The notes under the pieces: model-generated | Databases searched by the model: none | What the model was told of the DNA's origin: nothing | Seen by the model: only the letters and a program-made list of their open reading frames with translations | Made by a program: the position numbers and the translations under genes | In this document: piece by piece, positions 5,621-6,918 of the stretch | Numbering within the stretch: position 1 is the first letter of the stretch | Layout: every line of letters starts with the position of its first letter | From: an uncultured Candidatus Saccharibacteria bacterium | GTDB lineage: Bacteria; Patescibacteriota; Saccharimonadia; Saccharimonadales; Saccharimonadaceae | Direction of reading: 5' to 3' | DNA length: 6,918 nucleotides | Assembly (NCBI GenBank): GCA_945916045.1 | Contig: CAMEGH010000031.1 | Span: 1 to 6,918, forward strand

Positions 5621-5893
5621 ATGTCGAAAGTTAAAGCTGGTGGTTCTAGTAAGAACATCCACAAAAGTCCCGGACAACGACTTGGTGTAAAGCGCTTTGG
5701 CGGCCAACAAGTTCGCGAAGGTGAAGTACTTGTTCGCCAGACCGGTGCAACCAAAATTTCAGGTGACGGCACCTACATGAGCCGAAACTTCACAATTCAC
5801 GCTGCCAAAGATGGCGTTGTTGAATTCAAAAAGGTAAAGAAAGGCCTCTTTACAGGCAAGACTGCACCTCGCACACAAGTTACGGTTCAATAA
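5621..5893 (+). CDS. rpmA: 50S ribosomal protein L27
   Basis: The 90-residue protein matches bacterial L27. The flexible basic N-terminus (MSKVKAGGSSKN), which reaches towards the peptidyl-transferase centre, is followed by the signature RLGVKRFGGQQVREGEVLVRQ (residues 20-40) and the beta-rich body ending in DGVVEFKK. The N-terminus has the short E. coli-like form, without the cleavable extension removed by the Prp protease in Firmicutes. In most bacteria rpmA sits in rplU-rpmA-obg; here neither L21 nor Obg is adjacent and the gene is a single transcription unit. It has a strong promoter, a good ribosome binding site and a rho-independent terminator, as expected for a highly expressed protein. 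Confidence 0.98.
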   Translation: MSKVKAGGSSKNIHKSPGQRLGVKRFGGQQVREGEVLVRQTGATKISGDGTYMSRNFTIHAAKDGVVEFKKVKKGLFTGKTAPRTQVTVQ

Positions 5894-5911
5894 TTACTTT
5901 GTGCTAAAAGG

Positions 5912-5937
5912 CGCTCGCAGCTAAGCGGGCGTTTTTT
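5912..5937 (+). terminator. Rho-independent terminator of rpmA
   Basis: A 7-bp stem, CGCTCGC (5912-5918) with GCGGGCG (5925-5931) including one G-U pair, closes a 6-base loop and is followed by six T residues. It lies 18 bases after the rpmA stop. Confidence 0.9.
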
Positions 5938-5982
5938 GTTGAAAATTTTTCGTACAAGCAGAGCGGCCAGTTTTCTACAACC

Positions 5983-6012
5983 AAAAAACACTCCACTTTC
6001 ATCAGCGGAGTG
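5983..6012 (-). terminator. Rho-independent terminator of the stand-alone response regulator
   Basis: Read on the minus strand, CACTCCGC and GTGGAGTG form an 8-bp stem with one G-U pair around an 8-base loop, followed by six T residues (5988-5983). It lies 24 bases after the gene's stop. With the rpmA terminator it separates two convergent transcription units; the 45 bases between them hold nothing recognisable. Confidence 0.9.
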
Positions 6013-6036
6013 CTTCATAAACCTACAGCTACTTCT

Positions 6037-6414
6037 TTATGAATTAACGTGATACTTCACGCGCTCGATCACGTCGCCAATCACCATCTGTGATTTTACC
6101 AAGTACTCATTTGCACCAAGCGCTTCGGCACGCTCTTTATCTTTTGACTGACTAAGCGCAGTTAGCATAATCACCCGAGTACTAGCAGTTGCCTGCGTAT
6201 TACGAATCGACTGAAGTACGTCGAAGCCATTCATCTTTGGCATCATCACATCAAGCAGTACAAGAGCTGGCTTGTATTGCTGAATCGTACTCAACGCTTC
6301 TTCGCCGTCGTGCACCACTTTTACCTCGAATCCTTCGATTTCAAGGCGCGAGCGATACACTTCTGCCAGTGTTATGTCATCTTCTACAAGTAAAATTTTG
6401 TTCTGATTTTCCAT
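6037..6414 (-). CDS. Stand-alone CheY-like response regulator receiver
   Basis: The 125-residue protein is a single receiver domain with no output domain. It shows the acidic pocket Glu11, Asp12, Asp13 (ILLVEDD), the phosphoacceptor Asp55 (LLDVMMPKMNG), the conserved Thr85 (IMLTA) and the signalling Lys107 (YLVKS), so it should be fully competent for phosphorylation. With no DNA-binding domain it probably acts by protein contact, as a phosphorelay intermediate or as an allosteric partner. No kinase is adjacent; the soluble kinase at 50-721 is the only one in the window, and pairing with it is speculative. The ATG at 6414 lies 6 bases after a -10 hexamer, so a leaderless mRNA is predicted. The gene follows the S41 protease gene by 36 bases and ends in a clear terminator. 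Confidence 0.96.
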   Translation of the reverse strand: MENQNKILLVEDDITLAEVYRSRLEIEGFEVKVVHDGEEALSTIQQYKPALVLLDVMMPKMNGFDVLQSIRNTQATASTRVIMLTALSQSKDKERAEALGANEYLVKSQMVIGDVIERVKYHVNS

Positions 6415-6420
6415 AGTTGT

Positions 6421-6449
6421 ATTGTACTCACTTTTTTACATTAGCACAA
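6421..6449 (-). promoter_or_regulatory. Promoter of the stand-alone response regulator, leaderless
   Basis: On the minus strand TACAAT (6426-6421) is followed by 6 bases and the ATG at 6414. A weak -35-like TTGTGC (6449-6444) is 17 bases upstream. The whole element lies in the gap after the protease stop, and no terminator is seen there, so some read-through from the protease gene is possible. Confidence 0.55.
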
Positions 6450-6450
6450 G

Positions 6451-6918
6451 CTATTTGCGCAGCTGCTTCAAGGCAGCGTCAAGTTGCGGGTCGCGATCGT
6501 TATTAATATCGTCGCTCGTTAGCTCGACTTCTTCATCTGGCGAAATACCTTCTTCGCTGATGCTTTTACCTTCTGGTGTATACCAATTAGCACTGGTTAC
6601 CTTCAGTAAATCACCGTTCGAAAGCGGAATCAATTCCTGCACACTTCCCTTGCCGTAGGTTTCTTCACCAAGCAAGGTTGCTGCGCCATGTTCGCTGAGC
6701 GCACCTGCCACAATCTCACTGGCACTGGCCGAACCGGCGTTAATCAATACGACAGTTGGGACATCGTGCAAAATTGGCTGGCTGCGCGAGCGTAGTTCGG
6801 TAGCTTTGTCGTCTTTGCCGCGCTCGCTCACCACTAGCTCGTCATCGAGCCAAATGCTGGCAATATCGACGCCCGCTTGCAAATAGCCACCCCCGTTACC
6901 GCGAAGATCCAGCACGAC
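6451..6918 (-). CDS. S41 family C-terminal processing peptidase, C-terminal part (runs off right edge)
   Basis: The last 155 residues of a CtpA/Prc-type serine protease; the start lies outside the window. The visible part begins VVLDLRGNGGGYL, the conserved strand and glycine loop of the S41 active site. The catalytic serine is in INAGSASASEI (Ser65 of the fragment), with the catalytic lysine 25 residues later in EETYGKGSVQ (Lys90) and the supporting glutamine four residues on (Gln94). This spacing equals that of known Ser-Lys members. Such proteases act outside the cytoplasmic membrane, trimming C-termini of exported proteins, and usually have an N-terminal signal or anchor and a PDZ domain, both expected beyond the edge. 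After the core, WYTPEGKSISEEGISPDEEV is the usual family ending, followed by an acidic tail (DPQLDAALKQL) that is also common. Confidence 0.95.
   Translation of the reverse strand, partial: VVLDLRGNGGGYLQAGVDIASIWLDDELVVSERGKDDKATELRSRSQPILHDVPTVVLINAGSASASEIVAGALSEHGAATLLGEETYGKGSVQELIPLSNGDLLKVTSANWYTPEGKSISEEGISPDEEVELTSDDINNDRDPQLDAALKQLRK

Noticed and set aside
5900..5909. TGCTAAAAG after rpmA resembling the extended -10 seen before the histidine kinase.
   Set aside because: It leads straight into the rpmA terminator and no plus-strand gene follows.
6913..6915. GTG as a possible start of the S41 protease.
   Set aside because: It is an internal valine codon of the conserved VVLDLRGNGGG strand; the frame is open to the window edge.
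1..6918. Search for CRISPR arrays, insertion sequences, tRNA or rRNA genes, and riboswitches.
   Set aside because: No direct repeat arrays, transposase-like frames, terminal inverted repeats, cloverleaf patterns or long structured leaders were seen; intergenic gaps are too short for most of these.

Overview
The window reads as a compact, gene-dense bacterial chromosome segment, most like a Patescibacteria (CPR) genome and probably Candidatus Saccharibacteria. This is an inference from gene content and style: small soluble signalling proteins, a shortened exonuclease VII large subunit, a Trm11-like RNA methylase, a FAM173-like methyltransferase, tight overlaps and very short spacers. TGA is used as a normal stop (it forms an ATGA stop/start overlap at 50-53), which argues against the recoded Gracilibacteria/Absconditabacteria code. 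I see no insertion sequence, tRNA, rRNA or CRISPR array, and no gene-free stretch over 300 bases; the longest is the 143-base gap at 5894-6036.

Layout. Positions 1-4284 hold one minus-strand series. Its upstream end is a membrane protein of the LPG-synthase/flippase-like family (start 4284). This overlaps xseA, which overlaps xseB, which is followed after one base by a membrane-anchored FAM173-like methyltransferase: an exonuclease VII operon with two passengers. Next come a one-pass membrane protein with an extracytoplasmic domain (1436-786), a soluble histidine kinase (721-50) and the first 17 codons of a response regulator (53-1). Diverging from the membrane protein across an 81-base spacer is a plus-strand THUMP/UPF0020-type RNA methyltransferase (4366-5541), followed by rpmA (ribosomal protein L27, 5621-5893) with its own promoter and terminator. 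On the minus strand, converging on rpmA, are a stand-alone CheY-like receiver (6414-6037) with its own terminator and, upstream of it, the C-terminal part of an S41 processing protease that enters from the right edge.

The most striking signal is regulatory. At five of the six gene starts that have a recognisable promoter directly upstream, the -10 hexamer ends only 6 or 7 bases before the ATG (starts 721, 1436, 4284, 4366 and 6414). Transcription would then begin at or next to the start codon, giving leaderless mRNAs. rpmA is the exception: it has a -35/-10 pair, a leader of about 34 bases and a strong AAGGAG ribosome binding site. Genes inside the operon rely on overlaps or weak internal ribosome binding sites.

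Functionally the segment mixes DNA repair (XseAB), RNA and protein methylation, ribosome assembly, envelope functions (flippase-like protein, S41 protease, anchored protein) and two-component signalling. No new multi-gene defence or mobile system is visible. The points worth following up are the leaderless promoter pattern, the altered catalytic motif of the RNA methylase and the FAM173-like enzyme linked to xseAB.
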